NCBI GenBank assembly: GCA_003971905.1
Contig: RSEE01000024.1
Span: forward strand, 248,001-312,000
Source: Moniliella sp. 'wahieum'
Taxonomy: Eukaryota > Basidiomycota > Moniliellomycetes > Moniliellales > Moniliellaceae
Direction: 5' to 3'
Length of the DNA: 64,000 bases
In this document: positions 24,748 to 35,761 of the stretch, piece by piece
How positions within the stretch are numbered: the first letter of the stretch is position 1
Layout of the letters: each line of letters begins with the position of its first letter
The notes under the pieces: generated by a model
Told to the model about the DNA's origin: nothing
The model's input: only the letters and a program-made list of their open reading frames with translations
Databases searched by the model: none
Made by a program: the position numbers and the translations under genes

Positions 24748-25717
24748 ATGACATCGCCCGCGCGCCCCCGGCTCCGCCCCCGGCCCGCCACTTGCATCCG
24801 ACTCCGTGTCCCACGCGCTCCCGCCCCCGCCTCCCGCCACCGACTCTGACCGCGCCGCGGTGCCAGCGCCAGAGTCCACCACGGCTCCCCCCCCCGCCTC
24901 CCGCCCCGGTTCCTGCTCCGGCCCCTGCCCCTGCCTCCGCACCTGACTTTGCCCCGGGCATCCATCCTGCCTCCGCTCCAGCCTCTGCCCCCGCGCCCCC
25001 ACTGGTTCCAGCCCTCGATGTGCCTGCTGGCCCCGACTCGAGCTGGGCCGACACGACACTCGCCCAGGTGGTGAACAAATCCGAGTACTCGCATCGACGC
25101 ATCAGTCACGTACGTACCGGTACCTCTTTCCTTTGCCTGACCCAAGCTCACGCGTTTTCCTACAGAAAGAAGTCGAGCGTCGCCGTCGCCAGACGATCAA
25201 CAATGGCATTGACGCCTTGGCCAAGATCGTGCCCGGGTGTGGTGTGGCGGGGAGACGGAGTATGGGCCAGAACGACGGACGACAGTGGTGAACAAGGGCT
25301 TGGTGCTGAGCCGGCGGTAGACTACATCAAACAACTCAAATCCAACGAGGCGGCCAACATTGAAAAGTGGACGGTGGAAAAACTGTTGATGGACCAAGCC
25401 TTGTCCGATGCCGGCGCGCAAACCCACGCGTTGTCCATGGAACTGGATCGCATCCACGTTGTCGCCCACAACCTCGGCTTCTCTCATCTTCTGGACCCTC
25501 GAGCCGACTCAGCCTCCCTCGTCCTCCCGGACCATCTGCGCCAAGGGGCGTCGGAACCGACGGGGGAACCCGCCCGCAAACGGAGGCGGCACCGGCAGCT
25601 ACTACGCCCGCCGTCCCCCCCGCGCCCGATGCGACACCCGTCAACGTGGTGGACCCGCGCAAGCGCGCCGCCTCCACAAGCGAGGACGTAGCGCCAAACA
25701 AGCGAACCAAAGAATAG
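24748..25717 (+). CDS. CBF1: bHLH transcription factor, Cbf1 type
   Basis: DNA-binding regulator of methionine/sulfur genes and, in budding yeast, of centromeres. A Pro/Ala-rich N-terminus ends NKSEYSHRRISH; then the basic region KEVERRRRQTINNGI, helix 1 DALAKIVPGC, helix 2 VVNKGLVLSRAVDYIKQL and the Cbf1-specific extension SNEAANIEKWTVEKLLMDQ. The C-terminus has two basic patches (PARKRRR, DPRKRAAS) and ends NKRTKE. A 56-nt intron (25110-25165) falls exactly between SH and KEVERR. Frames change at G runs 25249-25252 and 25313-25314, each cured by one G; another slip is likely in the Pro-rich part of exon 1. E13 of the basic region, which reads CACGTG, is present (HKEVERRRR). Confidence 0.88.
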
Positions 25718-26108
25718 CCACTACCCTCCTGAACTGCTACTCTTATAGCCACTCGCCCCACCGTTTTTTTTGCTGTCCTAGGCGTTCTGCCTGTTGTGCG
25801 TTGAATATACATTGCCTCCAATGAATCTGAATCGGTCCCATGCAAGGCGGGATGCGCGCGCGAGGGCTGGGGCTCGTGATGCTGCGCGTCGGCGAGCGGA
25901 CGCACAGGCCGTAGCGCGTCAGGCGGGACGGGGCTTTAGTTAGGTTTGGCTTGATATCCAGCGCGTTACGCGTGGTGCGCCGAACGGCAAGTGGCTGGGG
26001 CGTGTCGGTGGGTCGGGTGATCGTCACCGCATCATCGGTGAGGCGAGGAGTAGTACCAGCGCAAATTTTGGATCTAACAGGGCAAAGAACACGAGCGCTC
26101 CCCATCCC
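25718..26108. other. intergenic between CBF1 and tRNA-Ala
   Basis: This is the 3' flank of the bHLH gene and the 5' flank of the tRNA gene. No additional gene is seen. Confidence 0.5.
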
Positions 26109-26195
26109 GGGCGGATAGCTCAGTTGGTAGAGCGCACGCTTTGCATTATCACTGTGCGTTGCGTGAGGTCTGGGGTTCGATTCCCTATTCGTCCA
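26109..26195 (+). tRNA. tRNA-Ala(UGC) with intron
   Basis: The acceptor GGGCGGA pairs with TTCGTCC (discriminator A at 26195) and includes the G3-U70 pair that defines alanine tRNAs. The D arm is GCTC-AGTTGGTA-GAGC, the anticodon stem is CACGC/GCGTG, the anticodon TGC is at 26142-26144, and the T arm is TGGGG-TTCGATT-CCCTA. A 14-nt intron (26146-26159) sits after A37, the canonical place. The pol III terminator is the T run just after the gene (26199-26203). CCA is not encoded, as expected in a eukaryote. Confidence 0.95.
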
Positions 26196-26520
26196 GATCT
26201 TTTTGCTCTCGGCTTGTGGCTGCGCCTTGCCGTGCACAGACCATCGATCCAAGTGGGAGATCCGTCTGGCCTGAGGCCTGAGGGCGGGATACCAAGCCGA
26301 CTCAGCGCACAGGTAGCAACGTGTCCGTCAGAGATCTGGGTAGGGGCACCATTCGGAGCCGGGATTGCCAGTTCCACATTACTAACTACGCATCTCAGTA
26401 TTCTCAATCGCCGTTCCACAATTGGGATTCTGAGATCTGAGAGTCAGATCTGAGCGAGCCTCTTGCGCCCCGCCTATCACACCCCTTCGCTCTCTGCCCG
26501 TCGCGACGCCTCTCCCCGCC
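26196..26520. other. intergenic, HTD2 upstream
   Basis: Contains the tRNA terminator and a stretch with repeated GAGATCTGA-type words (26425-26455). I see no gene. Confidence 0.5.
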
Positions 26521-27479
26521 ATGCGATTGGCATTGCCACGTGCGTACGTCCCCACCGCCGCATCCACTTCGCGCCTGGGACGACTGTACTCCACCACCGC
26601 CCGCGCCCGGGCGGACGAAGCGGCGGCGCAGCTTGTAGCGCAATTGGATGGGACCAAGGTGGTGCGCGAACGAATCGAAGCGACGCAGCTGCTCCATCTG
26701 CGCCAGCTGGTGGGGGCCATGGTACCGCTCCCTGTCTCTTCCGACGCGTGGAATGGGGAACAGATACCGCCTGTGGGCACGGCCCTGGTACCCGGCGAAC
26801 ACTTCTGCTTCTTTCTGCCGCGCACGCCCACCGCTCAGCTCGGACCCGATGGCAGCGACATCTTCACCACGGTGTTCCCCCGCCGCCGCTGGGCCGGAGG
26901 CGAAATGACGTTCCACCACCCCCCCTGCGTGTGGGGGAGGAGGTGGAGGAACGGACGTGGGTAGAGAGTGTGGTACCCAAGACGGGCAAGAGCGGGGAGA
27001 TGCTGGTGTTGCGTCTGGGCAAGGAGCTGTGGACCGAAGCTGGAGTGGCAGTGACCGAACGACGAAGCTGGGTCTTCTTACCGCCATTTACGGGGTCGGT
27101 AGAAGAGCCCACTGTACGCCAACCGGATGTGGTCGGGGCAGGCCAGGAGGCAGCGGTGGAACTGGAACTGAATTTGCCTCACCTCTTTCGATACTCGGCG
27201 CTGACGTACAATGCACATCGAATCCATTACGACGCGAAATGGTGCCGTGAAGTGGAAGGGGTACGAGCACCGGTTGTGCACGGTCCCCTGCAGATCGCCC
27301 TCCTGCTTCGGTTAGCGTCTCGTCAGGAGGCAGTGGCGGGCATCGAATACCGTGCGTTGCGCCCCATCTGCATCGGAGAACGATTTGCGCTCCGTCAGCA
27401 GGGAGGAACGTTGGTCGTGTCGCATGGGCAGGAGGACGCGATGCGCGCTACACTCGTCCCGGCTACGAAGGAAGGTTGA
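26521..27479 (+). CDS. HTD2: mitochondrial 3-hydroxyacyl-thioester dehydratase
   Basis: Dehydrates 3-hydroxyacyl-ACP in mitochondrial type II fatty-acid synthesis, which feeds lipoate production. The N-terminus MRLALPRAYVPTAAS...RLYSTTARA is an amphipathic mitochondrial presequence. The double-hot-dog body has VPGEHFCFFLPRTP and MTFHHPP, and the catalytic half has LFRYSALTYNAHRIHYD and PVVHGPLQIALLL, characteristic of Htd2 and its relatives. No intron is seen. The frame slips in a C run (26919-26925), where one extra C gives TFHHPPLRVGEEVEERTW and continues to the stop. The length of about 319 residues is near yeast Htd2. Confidence 0.85.
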
Positions 27480-28484
27480 GGGGGAGAAGAAGTGGTGCTC
27501 GCCGCCACGCCGCCACGAGAGAGAGGTTACCCAGCGAGGAGTATTAGGATCGCAAACCCTCTCCCTCAAACACATTCTTCCATGCCGATCGCACCCTTCG
27601 CCCTTCCTCCATCTGTCGCGTCCAATCCCGTGAGTACTGAATGTGCATGCTACACATGGCGTATGCTTCCCGCGCCAACTCATCCGCCCACGCACGAGTC
27701 CTCGCTCGCTGCTGGTGCCGCCCGAGGCCTGAGCATCGAATACCTGATGATGTAGCCTGGGTGAGCTGCCGCCACTCGTTCGTACATTGGGAAGCATAAA
27801 GAGTAGGGATTGCGCTCGGGCTCGCTGCGTTTACTGGCAATCATCTCGATAATCCACAGCAAGTTTCGAGCCACAAAACGCTACACAGACGTTACTAGTA
27901 CTAGCTACTGTTTGTATGTGCGATGAAGACCAGCCACTGCACAGGGGATGGCCCATGCAGGCCACATCGAGATAGGCGACCCAGTCCACATTGCATTGTT
28001 CCGGAAGCTGCTCCTCTTGGCTGCGGAGCGAAGGTAAAGATAAAACGCGACTGCCTTTCCTATATATGAGTGCTGTGCTGTGCGGTGCTCGATGCTCGAT
28101 GCTGGATACCAGGTATGCTTATAACTCCGCTTGGAACGTAAACCGAGTACAGCCCCCCCCCCTGGCAGGCGCGCCCAGGCCAAGCAGCATGAGTAGGAGG
28201 AACGCCACGTACTTATAGGCCTATAGCATCTGCCTTCCTTTTCCTCTCCTCTCTGCCCTCTTCCTTTCGAGTGGATAGATGACAGAGGAGCACTATGGAG
28301 CCACCAGGAAGACGCCGCGTCCGCGTCCTCTCCCCTCCACCCCAAACCCCTTCGCCTGACCCTCTTCCTCCACACTCCCACCCCGCACCCATCTAGTTCC
28401 CCCACCTCCTCCAGCACATGGCACATCCGATGCTACCCCTGCCCATGCAACACACACACACCCCTCCCGGTCCCGAGCTGCGTC
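27480..28484. other. intergenic, no supported gene
   Basis: Mixed-composition sequence between HTD2 and the retrotransposon flank. It has a CT-rich part (28230-28400) but no domain-bearing frame on either strand. Confidence 0.45.
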
Positions 28485-28777
28485 ATGCTCCCTCCACGTG
28501 GTCCCGTGCCCCCATCCCCCAGACTTTCCGTGACGAGCTGGCCAGGTCTCTTTCCGTCCACTCCATCTCATCAGCGGTTCTCTCCAGACATCCCAGAAAG
28601 AGTGCAGATATCACCATTCGCCCATGCGCCCGCACCCACACCCATACCCACTGCCCCGACACCTTCCATACCCGGACGGGCTATGCCTCTGCACTCTCTT
28701 CGCCTACCGTTTCCCGACACACCAACCAGGCCTCCCTTGTGTGCAGCCAGACGCTTCCCTTTACTCCGGGTACCCGT
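28485..28777 (+). pseudogene. possible 5' part of a host ORF split by the chromovirus
   Basis: An open Pro/Ser-rich frame starts MLPPRGPVPPSPRLS and runs into the LTR at 28778. Across the CCCGT target duplication the frame can continue on the right side of the element. No homology is recognised, and both halves are low-complexity near the junction, so it may be chance. Confidence 0.3.
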
Positions 28778-28957
28778 TGTCACAGTCGGGGCTAAGGCGA
28801 GGGAGACCAGGATCGGACTAGGCCAGGGGTGTAGCAATCGTTCGTGGGGAAGAAGCAAGAACAGAGGACATGGTGCGAAGTGGAAGGAACAGGAAGGAGC
28901 GAGACGCTCGACGACGAAGAAATTGGAAATGGGAGCGAGATCAGCCAAACTATGACA
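28778..28957 (-). repeat. 3' LTR of the chromovirus
   Basis: 180 bp, TGTCA...TGACA. It is nearly identical to the copy at 34371-34551. Confidence 0.93.
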
Positions 28958-28967
28958 TTGCCCCCTT

Positions 28968-31900
28968 TCAGACCTCATCTCCCGGGCGGCGACGAAGGCG
29001 AGAGAGGGCGAGTCGGCGGGCATGGGAGACAGGCTTATCGGGGTAGAGGGCGTGGAAACGAACCACTGGCTCGGCGTCATGAGACATGTCCGCAGCGGGT
29101 ACCCACTCCCTCTCGTGGACAGGATAGCCCCGGAAGTGAACAAAGTACTCAATGCGGCCTCCACGACCCTTGCGGCGAGAGTCGAGGACATGCTCGACCT
29201 CGTGATGAACCGCACCATCATCAGCAAACTCGGGGAGAGGAGGCGGGGGCTCGATCAAGCGGGCAGGGACCACGTCACCAGGGGTGTAGGCTCGCAAGCG
29301 GGACACATGGAACACGTCATGGAGGTGTAGGTAGTCGGGGAGGCGGACCTGGTACGCGGCGCGGCCCACGGCGCGGACAATGGGAAAGGGGCCGAGGTAG
29401 CGATAGTCCAGGCCGTCAGAAGGCCGCTGGCTGGACACATACCCGTCCCGACGGACCAAAACAGGCTGGCCGGCAGTGAAGGAAGCCGCCTCGGTGCGCT
29501 GCTGATCGGCATAATGCTTGTAGCGTTCTTGGGCCGCGGCGAGCGTGCGGCGGGCCACCGCCTGGGCCGAACGCAAATCCTCCAGATATGACGCAGCATC
29601 GGGCACGGGCGAAGTGGAGGGCTCCAACTCCCCCCGGGGGAGTAACCATAGGTGAGGACAAAGGGGGACTGGTGGGTGCTCGAGTGGGAGGACGAGTTGT
29701 AGGCGAATTCGGCCGTGGGGAGGAGATCGAACCAGTTGGACTGCTGCTCGTCGAGGTAGCAGCGGAGGTACTGTTCGAGGATCTGGTTGAGTCGCTCAGT
29801 CTGGCCGTCCGTCTGGGGGTGGTACGCGGTGCTGAGGCTCGACTTGATGCCCAAGTCGGCACACAAGGCTTGCCAGAAGTGGCTTGTGAAGGTCGGTCCC
29901 CGATCACTCACCAGATCCCGGGGAAGGCCATGGTAGCGAAAGACCTGGTGTACAAACTGGCGTGCGAGCTGGGGCGCAGTGTCCGTCGTGTGGGCGGGAA
30001 TGAAGTGACCCATTTTGGTAAAACGATCCACCACCACCAGAATCGCGTCGTAACCATTGGATCGGGGAAGCTGGGTAATGTGGTCCATCGTCAAGTGGGT
30101 CCACGGGCCTTGGGGAGGGGAAAGGGGCTGAAGGAGTCCAGCGGGTTGGTGGCGAGGCGCTTTGGTCCGTTGACAGCGGTCGCACGAGCGCACGTAGGCC
30201 CACACGTCGGCTGACAGGCGGGGCCACCAATATTGAGCGCGGACACGGGCCAACGTCTTGTCGCGCCCTTCATGGCCCGCCAATGCCGAGTCGTGGGCTT
30301 GGTGGAGAATGGCAGCGCGGATCGGCGGGTCGCTGGGACGTATACCTGGTTTCCGTGCCGCAAAAGGCCGTCGCGGACCGTCAAAGCATGGCGGGGTGGG
30401 CGTGGAGCCGTAGCAAGGGACCAACGAGGGTCACGAGGCAGGAGTTGGCGGATGCGCTGTCGAATCTCGTCGGCAGACACTCGCCCCACCACCGGTGTAT
30501 CGGGGTCCGCCGCCATGAGCTCGAGGGCGGCGGCAGAACGTTCGGACATGGGCTCCACCAGTACTTGAGGTGCCGCGTCAGCGGGCCGGGGCCCCTCAGC
30601 GAGGTCGGGACGGCGCGACAACCCGTCAGCCGCACCATTCTTCTGCCCGGCACGGTACACCATAGCAAGGCGGTAGGGGGACAGGGTCTGGCGCCATCGG
30701 CCCTGGCGGCGGTTCAACAGGCGGGGACGGCGGAACGTAGCAATGGCCTCGTGGTCCGTAAGCACTTGGACAGTCTCAACACTTTCGACGTAATGGCGCC
30801 ACACCTCCACGGCGGCCACGATGGCCAGCACCTCCTTTTCGGACGTAGTATAGTTCAGCTCGGCCGCGGTGAACTTGCGAGAATGGAAGGCGACCGGCCG
30901 CCAACGACCGTGAACATCCTGCTGGGCGAGCACCGCACCAAGCGCCGCGTCCGACGCGTCAGTCTGCGAGGCGAAGGGGGCGAGTGGGATCAAAGTGGCA
31001 GAGGAGGTGGGGCGAGGCAAAGACGCGCTTGAGCTCGGCAAACGCCTCTTCGCAGGCTGGGGTCCAAAAAACGCTGGTCCTTGCGTGTCAGGTCGGACAG
31101 AGGGGCTGAGATACGGGCAAAAGAACGGACGAAGTGACGGTAGTAGTTGGCGAAGCCGAGGAAGACTTGGACTTGGCGAGGGGTTCTGGGTGTTGGCCAC
31201 GACCGAATCGACTCAACCTTGGACGGGTCCATCCCGATCCCGTCAGGCGAAACGACGTAGCCCAGGTACTCGGTGCGGCGTGTGTGGAACTGACACTTGT
31301 CGGGGTTGAGGTAGAACTTGGCCAGCTGCAGACGCCGGAGGACCTCGGCAACGTGGCGCTCGTGCTCCATCTCATTAGTCGAAAAGATGAGGATGTCGTC
31401 GAGGTATGCCAATACCGAGACGTCGAGGAGGTCACGGAGGAGGTCGTTCATCACAGCTTGGAAGGTGGCAGGGGCGTTGCAAAGGCCAAACGGCATAACA
31501 AGGGATTCAAAGTGTCCGTACCGAGTGCGGAAGGCAGTCTTACTCTCGTCGCCTTCTCTCACCCGCAACAAGTTATACGCCCCACGGAGGTCAAGCTTGG
31601 TGAAGATGCGGGCCCCCGAGAGGCGGTCCAACGAGTCACTAATCAGAGGCAGAGCCAACCGGTTCTTGATCGTAACCGAGTTGAGCGCACGATAGTCCAC
31701 GCACAGGCGCAACGAGCCGTCCTTCTTTTTGACAAACAGGACGCCCGCGCCGAAGGGAGACTTGGATGGACGGATGAACCCTGCAGCCAGGTTCTCCTTG
31801 AGCCACTGGGACAAGGCCTGCATTTCGCCCGTCGACAAGGGGTAGAGGCGAGTGAAGGTGGGGGCGGCGCCGGGGACAAGGTCGATGGCGTGATCGGCGG

Positions 31901-33323
31901 CACGATGGGCGGGGAGCGTCTTAGCCCCTGACTTGGAAAAGGCGCTAAGGAAGGAGTGGTAGCGGGGAGGGACTGTCTGGCGGACGTGCTCGAGGTACTC
32001 GGGTGTGTCACACTCGTCGGGAAACATTGGCTCGGGACCGCCAGCGACCGCGACGGACGAGACGGCCAACTCGGGCTCAGGGGGAAATGCGACGTTTACC
32101 ATGGCCTCGGGTTCCTTGACCACCTCGAGCTCAAACTGCTCCAGAGAGAGAATGTCAATAGGCGGTCCAGACCGAGAAGGCAAGGAGGGACCCGGGCCAG
32201 AGGGCGCCGAGGAGGGGGTGTGGGGAAGAGGCTGCGTACCGCGCGACGGGGGGTGGGACGAAGTGGGTAAGAGAGGGGAGGAGGGGACGGGCTGGGAGGG
32301 AACCGAGGAGGGAAAAGGAATCGAGTTGACAGAGGGGGGCGAGATGGGGTTAGATGGGGAGGTGGACTTGGGCCGGGGCCCGGGCGAGTGCTGGTGCTGG
32401 TGCGTAGTCTTGGTCTTGGGCTGGTCTTGGTGCTGGGGCTGGTCTTGGTGCTTGGTCTGGTCTTGGTGCTTGGGCTGGTCTTGGTGCTTGGGCTGGTCTT
32501 GGGGCTTGGGTGGGGGTTGGGGCTGAGGCCGGGGTACAGTCGTGGAAGGCATATGGTGATCACGGCACTGCACCTTATCAAAGTAAAGGGTGTGCGAGGG
32601 GTAGTCGGTGCTGGGGTTGTGAGTCTCAAGGAAAGGGAGGCCGAGGATGAGGGGGTGATGGAGGGAAGTGAGGAAGAACTCCTCAGTTGAGACATGGGAG
32701 CCGATCACGACAGGCGCCTTCACCGCTTGGGTCACCAGACCCGAGGAAATGGGACGCCCGTCTACCACCCTGACGACCACAGGCGACGGCAGCGTGCGAG
32801 GAACCAGGCCATGCTGGCGGGCAAAACCATGGTCCATGAAAATACTGTTCGCACCAGAGTCGACCAAGGCGGTGACCGGGATCGGGGAAAAGGGAGACGG
32901 AGACGAGGGGCCAGGATGCAGATGGGCGAGTACCGTGAAAGACCGAGAGGAGGGGGGACAGGGCCCCACTGCCGCCTCAGACAGAATCAGCGGCGGGGCC
33001 GAGGAGGCGGCGGGGAGACCTGGACGTGGGGCACTCGGCAATGAGGTGGTCACGGGAACCGCAGTAGAAGCACGCACCTTGAGCGCGGCGCTCGGTGCGC
33101 CGTGCCGCCGCTTCGGCGGTGGCGGTGGCTGCGCTGAGGTCCATGGGCTCGGCTTCGGGCGACGAGGGCCGAAACCAATGATTGCCGCCCGATCCCGGGG
33201 AGGTTGCGGTACCATGAGCGCCCAACGATTGCGATTGGTCGATGTCAATGGCCGCTGTGCGCAGTTGTTCGAAACTGATCCGTCCAAAGTGAGCCGACTC
33301 GCCGCGGGAGGCGATTGCGTCAC
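28968..33323 (-). CDS. chromovirus pol region (fossil element part)
   Basis: Pol-type polyprotein region of the Ty3-like element. Visible parts are an aspartic protease (ALVDSGANSIFMD), reverse transcriptase around 31.1-31.9 kb (with VLAYLDDILIFS), RNase H around 30.7-31.0 kb, integrase around 29.6-30.4 kb with a zinc-binding HHCC part and DDE core (DRGPTFTSHFWQAL), and a chromodomain near 29.1 kb (YFVHFRGYPVHEREWVPA). The protease-RT reading overlaps the end of gag by about 350 bases in a different frame, consistent with the frameshift or separate translation known in the family. The region is broken about three times. Confidence 0.88.
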
Positions 33324-34329
33324 GCACCCGCGGCTTCAAGCCGTACAGAAAGTGATAGTAGCGGTCCTCATCCGACGCGTTGGGGTTCCAGCGACGCAGC
33401 AGAACCGTGAACGTAGCGGCAGATCCCGTCTGCCGAAGACGACCAAACTCCTCAAACGCCTTCAGCGCCGGGTTGCGCTCGCCCCACTGCTCCAGGAAAG
33501 CTGCGCGAAACGCAGGCCAAGACCGGAGGGCGGGTGTGGTGCGCGCCTCCAGGGGAAGGGCCACCTCCGAACCGAACTGCTCGACCCAAGTGAGGGCCTC
33601 CCCCTGCAGCAGGCCCATGAAGCGGTCGATCCATGCCGCCGCGCCCAGATGCGTGAGGGCGACGCGCGCGTAAATCTCGAAGGAGGTGACGACGTGCTGG
33701 GCCTGGACCCGGTCCCGAGAGTTGGGATTCGCACCAGACGACGGGCGGAAACGAACGGGCTCGAACATCTTCGGCTCTTCCGACACCTTGTTCGGGATGG
33801 CGGTCAGATCACCATAAGGCCCAGGGGCGGGAGCGGGGGCGGGGCCCGAGGACACCACGCCAGTTTGAGCCTCCCGTACCGAGGCGGCCAACCGGGCCTC
33901 TTCCGCGGCGAGCGCCGCCTCCTCCCGCCGCTGACGGAGGCGGTGCTCACGGCGCTTCGCCTCTTGCTCATCCTCGAAAGCGCGGCGCTGGTCCTCCTGG
34001 GCTGCAAGGTAGGCCTGGTGTTCCCGGGCCTCCGTCAACAGAAGCTGGCGCATTCTGCGGGCCTCATCGACCCGGCGCTGAGCGGCCTCGAGGTCCAGGC
34101 CGGACAGGTCGGAGGCAGGCAATGTATACCCCGGGGGCGCGGGCGCAACAGACGGAGCTGCATGGGGGGGTTCAGAGGGGCCAGCCGGGTGGAACCACTC
34201 CGGGCCATCGTCGTCGAACGGAGCGTCAGAGGGGGGGTCGGACGGGGGTCGGATCGGGCCGCGCCGCGCGATGGGGTGCGGCGCGCTAGGGTTACTGGGG
34301 TCATGGGGGTTGTCGTGGATCGAGGACAT
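32977..34329 (-). CDS. chromovirus gag
   Basis: Structural capsid-type protein of the Ty3-like element, about 450 residues in one open frame. It has a Pro-rich N-terminus, a coiled-coil segment rich in Arg/Glu/Ala, the retrotransposon gag core (around WIDRFMGLLQGEALTWVEQF and WPAFRAAFLEQWGE) and one zinc knuckle CFYCGSRDHLIAEC near the C-terminus. Confidence 0.9.
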   Translation of the reverse strand: MSSIHDNPHDPSNPSAPHPIARRGPIRPPSDPPSDAPFDDDGPEWFHPAGPSEPPHAAPSVAPAPPGYTLPASDLSGLDLEAAQRRVDEARRMRQLLLTEAREHQAYLAAQEDQRRAFEDEQEAKRREHRLRQRREEAALAAEEARLAASVREAQTGVVSSGPAPAPAPGPYGDLTAIPNKVSEEPKMFEPVRFRPSSGANPNSRDRVQAQHVVTSFEIYARVALTHLGAAAWIDRFMGLLQGEALTWVEQFGSEVALPLEARTTPALRSWPAFRAAFLEQWGERNPALKAFEEFGRLRQTGSAATFTVLLRRWNPNASDEDRYYHFLYGLKPRVRDAIASRGESAHFGRISFEQLRTAAIDIDQSQSLGAHGTATSPGSGGNHWFRPSSPEAEPMDLSAATATAEAAARRTERRAQGACFYCGSRDHLIAECPTSRSPRRLLGPAADSV

Positions 34330-34370
34330 CTCTGGTCGGGCTCGCCTGTTGACGGTTAGACGAACGATAA

Positions 34371-34551
34371 TGTCACAGTCGGGGCTAAGGCGAGGGAGAC
34401 CAGGATCGGACTAGGCCAAGGGGTGTAGCAATCGTTCGTGGGGAAGAAGCAAGAACAGAGGACATGGTGCGAAGTGGAAGGAACAGGGAAGGAGCGAGAC
34501 GCTCGAGACGAAGAAATTGGAAATGGGAGCGAGATCAGCCAAACTATGACA
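34371..34551 (-). repeat. 5' LTR of the chromovirus
   Basis: 181 bp, TGTCA...TGACA. The target duplication CCCGT follows directly at 34552-34556. Confidence 0.93.
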
Positions 34552-34556
34552 CCCGT

Positions 34557-35761
34557 CGTCCTTGGCCAACAGCAGGCACCTCTCAATTCGCCCCTCCCTT
34601 GCACCAGTCCTCGGTTAGGCACCGCATTCACACCTTGCGTAAGCATTCGGTGGACTCACGGCGGCCTGTTTCTTGGAGCCCGTCATCTCTTCCCTCCCCA
34701 GCGCCACCCCCTGTTCCCCCGGACAGGCCAGCAGGAGGGAAGGCTCGCTTCGGGTCGATGAGCACTCCATTGCCTCCGCACACGACGGCTATCAATCCAC
34801 CTCATGTTTCGGGGGGAGCAGAGAGCTTGTCATGCTTGCGAGCACCGTCTCTCCCCCGATGTTACTCCAACGGCAACGGTCCTACCGTGCGAGGGACTAC
34901 CGATGGACAACTTTGCCGAGGCGTTGGAACACGTACGTCGAACCGTGCCGGAAGGCTATTGGTCTGCGGCGGCTCACCTGGGTGAGAGTGTGATACGCAT
35001 GAACGACGATCTGAAGCAGATTCGGGACGACATGGTAGCGTGGGGGGGAACCCGACCACGGTTCCTCTGTATTGACTCGAGGGAACTTGCCTGGCCCGTA
35101 TGATCGACAAGCTAGTCGAGAAACTAATGCATGTGCTGGGCCTGAGTCCCGTCTGCTCACTTTGGCTACGGACCTGGCTCGTCTCGTCGAATGGAGCATG
35201 GACCAAGCGCGTCTCGTGACTGAGACGTTGCTCCTGCTCGTTCCTCCCACTGCAACGCCCTCTTCGTCCCTTTCGTCCTCTGCCATGAGTTCGGGCATGT
35301 TAACGTCCGGCTCGGCTTCAGGTTTGTTGGAACGGTCGACACTACTGGTACCCTCATCCACACCTTCTGCAATGGTACCAGAGTCCAGAACCAGAGGATG
35401 TCCAACAGCACCTGAAAGACACTCTTTTACCACCCCTCCTTCTGACCATCATCTCCTCCCGTCCTTCGCGGTTCACTCGCCCCCATTACCTTCTCGGCTG
35501 CAACCTTCCCGCCCCACGCTGCGCCACTCGATTCGCACCGAAAGTACGTGGCGCACACGTCTTCACCTTCGGCAACAACGTACCCCCACCACCCTGCCCC
35601 TTGGCACGCCCCCACCCGCGGCACACCTCCGGCATATCTCGCGCCCAAACACCCGTCTCACCACTCCTGTCCACCGCGAGAGGATGGCGACTTGGGATTG
35701 GGGACGTAAAGAGGATGAGGATGCGGGAAGGCACTACACAGGGTGGATGTGGTACATGTGA
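34557..35761 (+). pseudogene. possible 3' part of the split host ORF
   Basis: Several overlapping plus-strand frames look partly coding. They include SLPSPAPPPVPPDRPAGG, then from 34903 MDNFAEALEHVRRTVPEGYW and GESVIRMNDDLKQIRDDM, then from about 35150 a Ser/Thr/Pro-rich frame starting TLATDLARLVEWSMDQARL and ending GWMWYM at 35761. No domain is recognised. They may be one host gene interrupted upstream by the chromovirus, or unrelated remnants. Confidence 0.3.

Larger units (their letters stand above)
28778..34551 (-). mobile_element. Ty3-type LTR retrotransposon, chromovirus
   Basis: A complete-length Metaviridae-like element of 5.8 kb on the minus strand. It has 180- and 181-bp LTRs beginning TGTCA and ending TGACA, flanked by a perfect 5-bp target duplication CCCGT (28773-28777 and 34552-34556). 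Parts in order are gag with a CCHC knuckle, protease, reverse transcriptase, RNase H, integrase and a C-terminal chromodomain. The LTRs differ only by a few one- to two-base length changes, so the insertion is very young. It looks structurally whole, but pol is interrupted about three times. Since host genes here show the same kind of slips, some of these may be assembly errors. Confidence 0.93.

Noticed and set aside
32388-32690. A Leu/Gly/Val-rich plus-strand frame with a perfect repeat pattern.
   Set aside because: It is the antisense of a low-complexity linker inside the chromovirus pol region.
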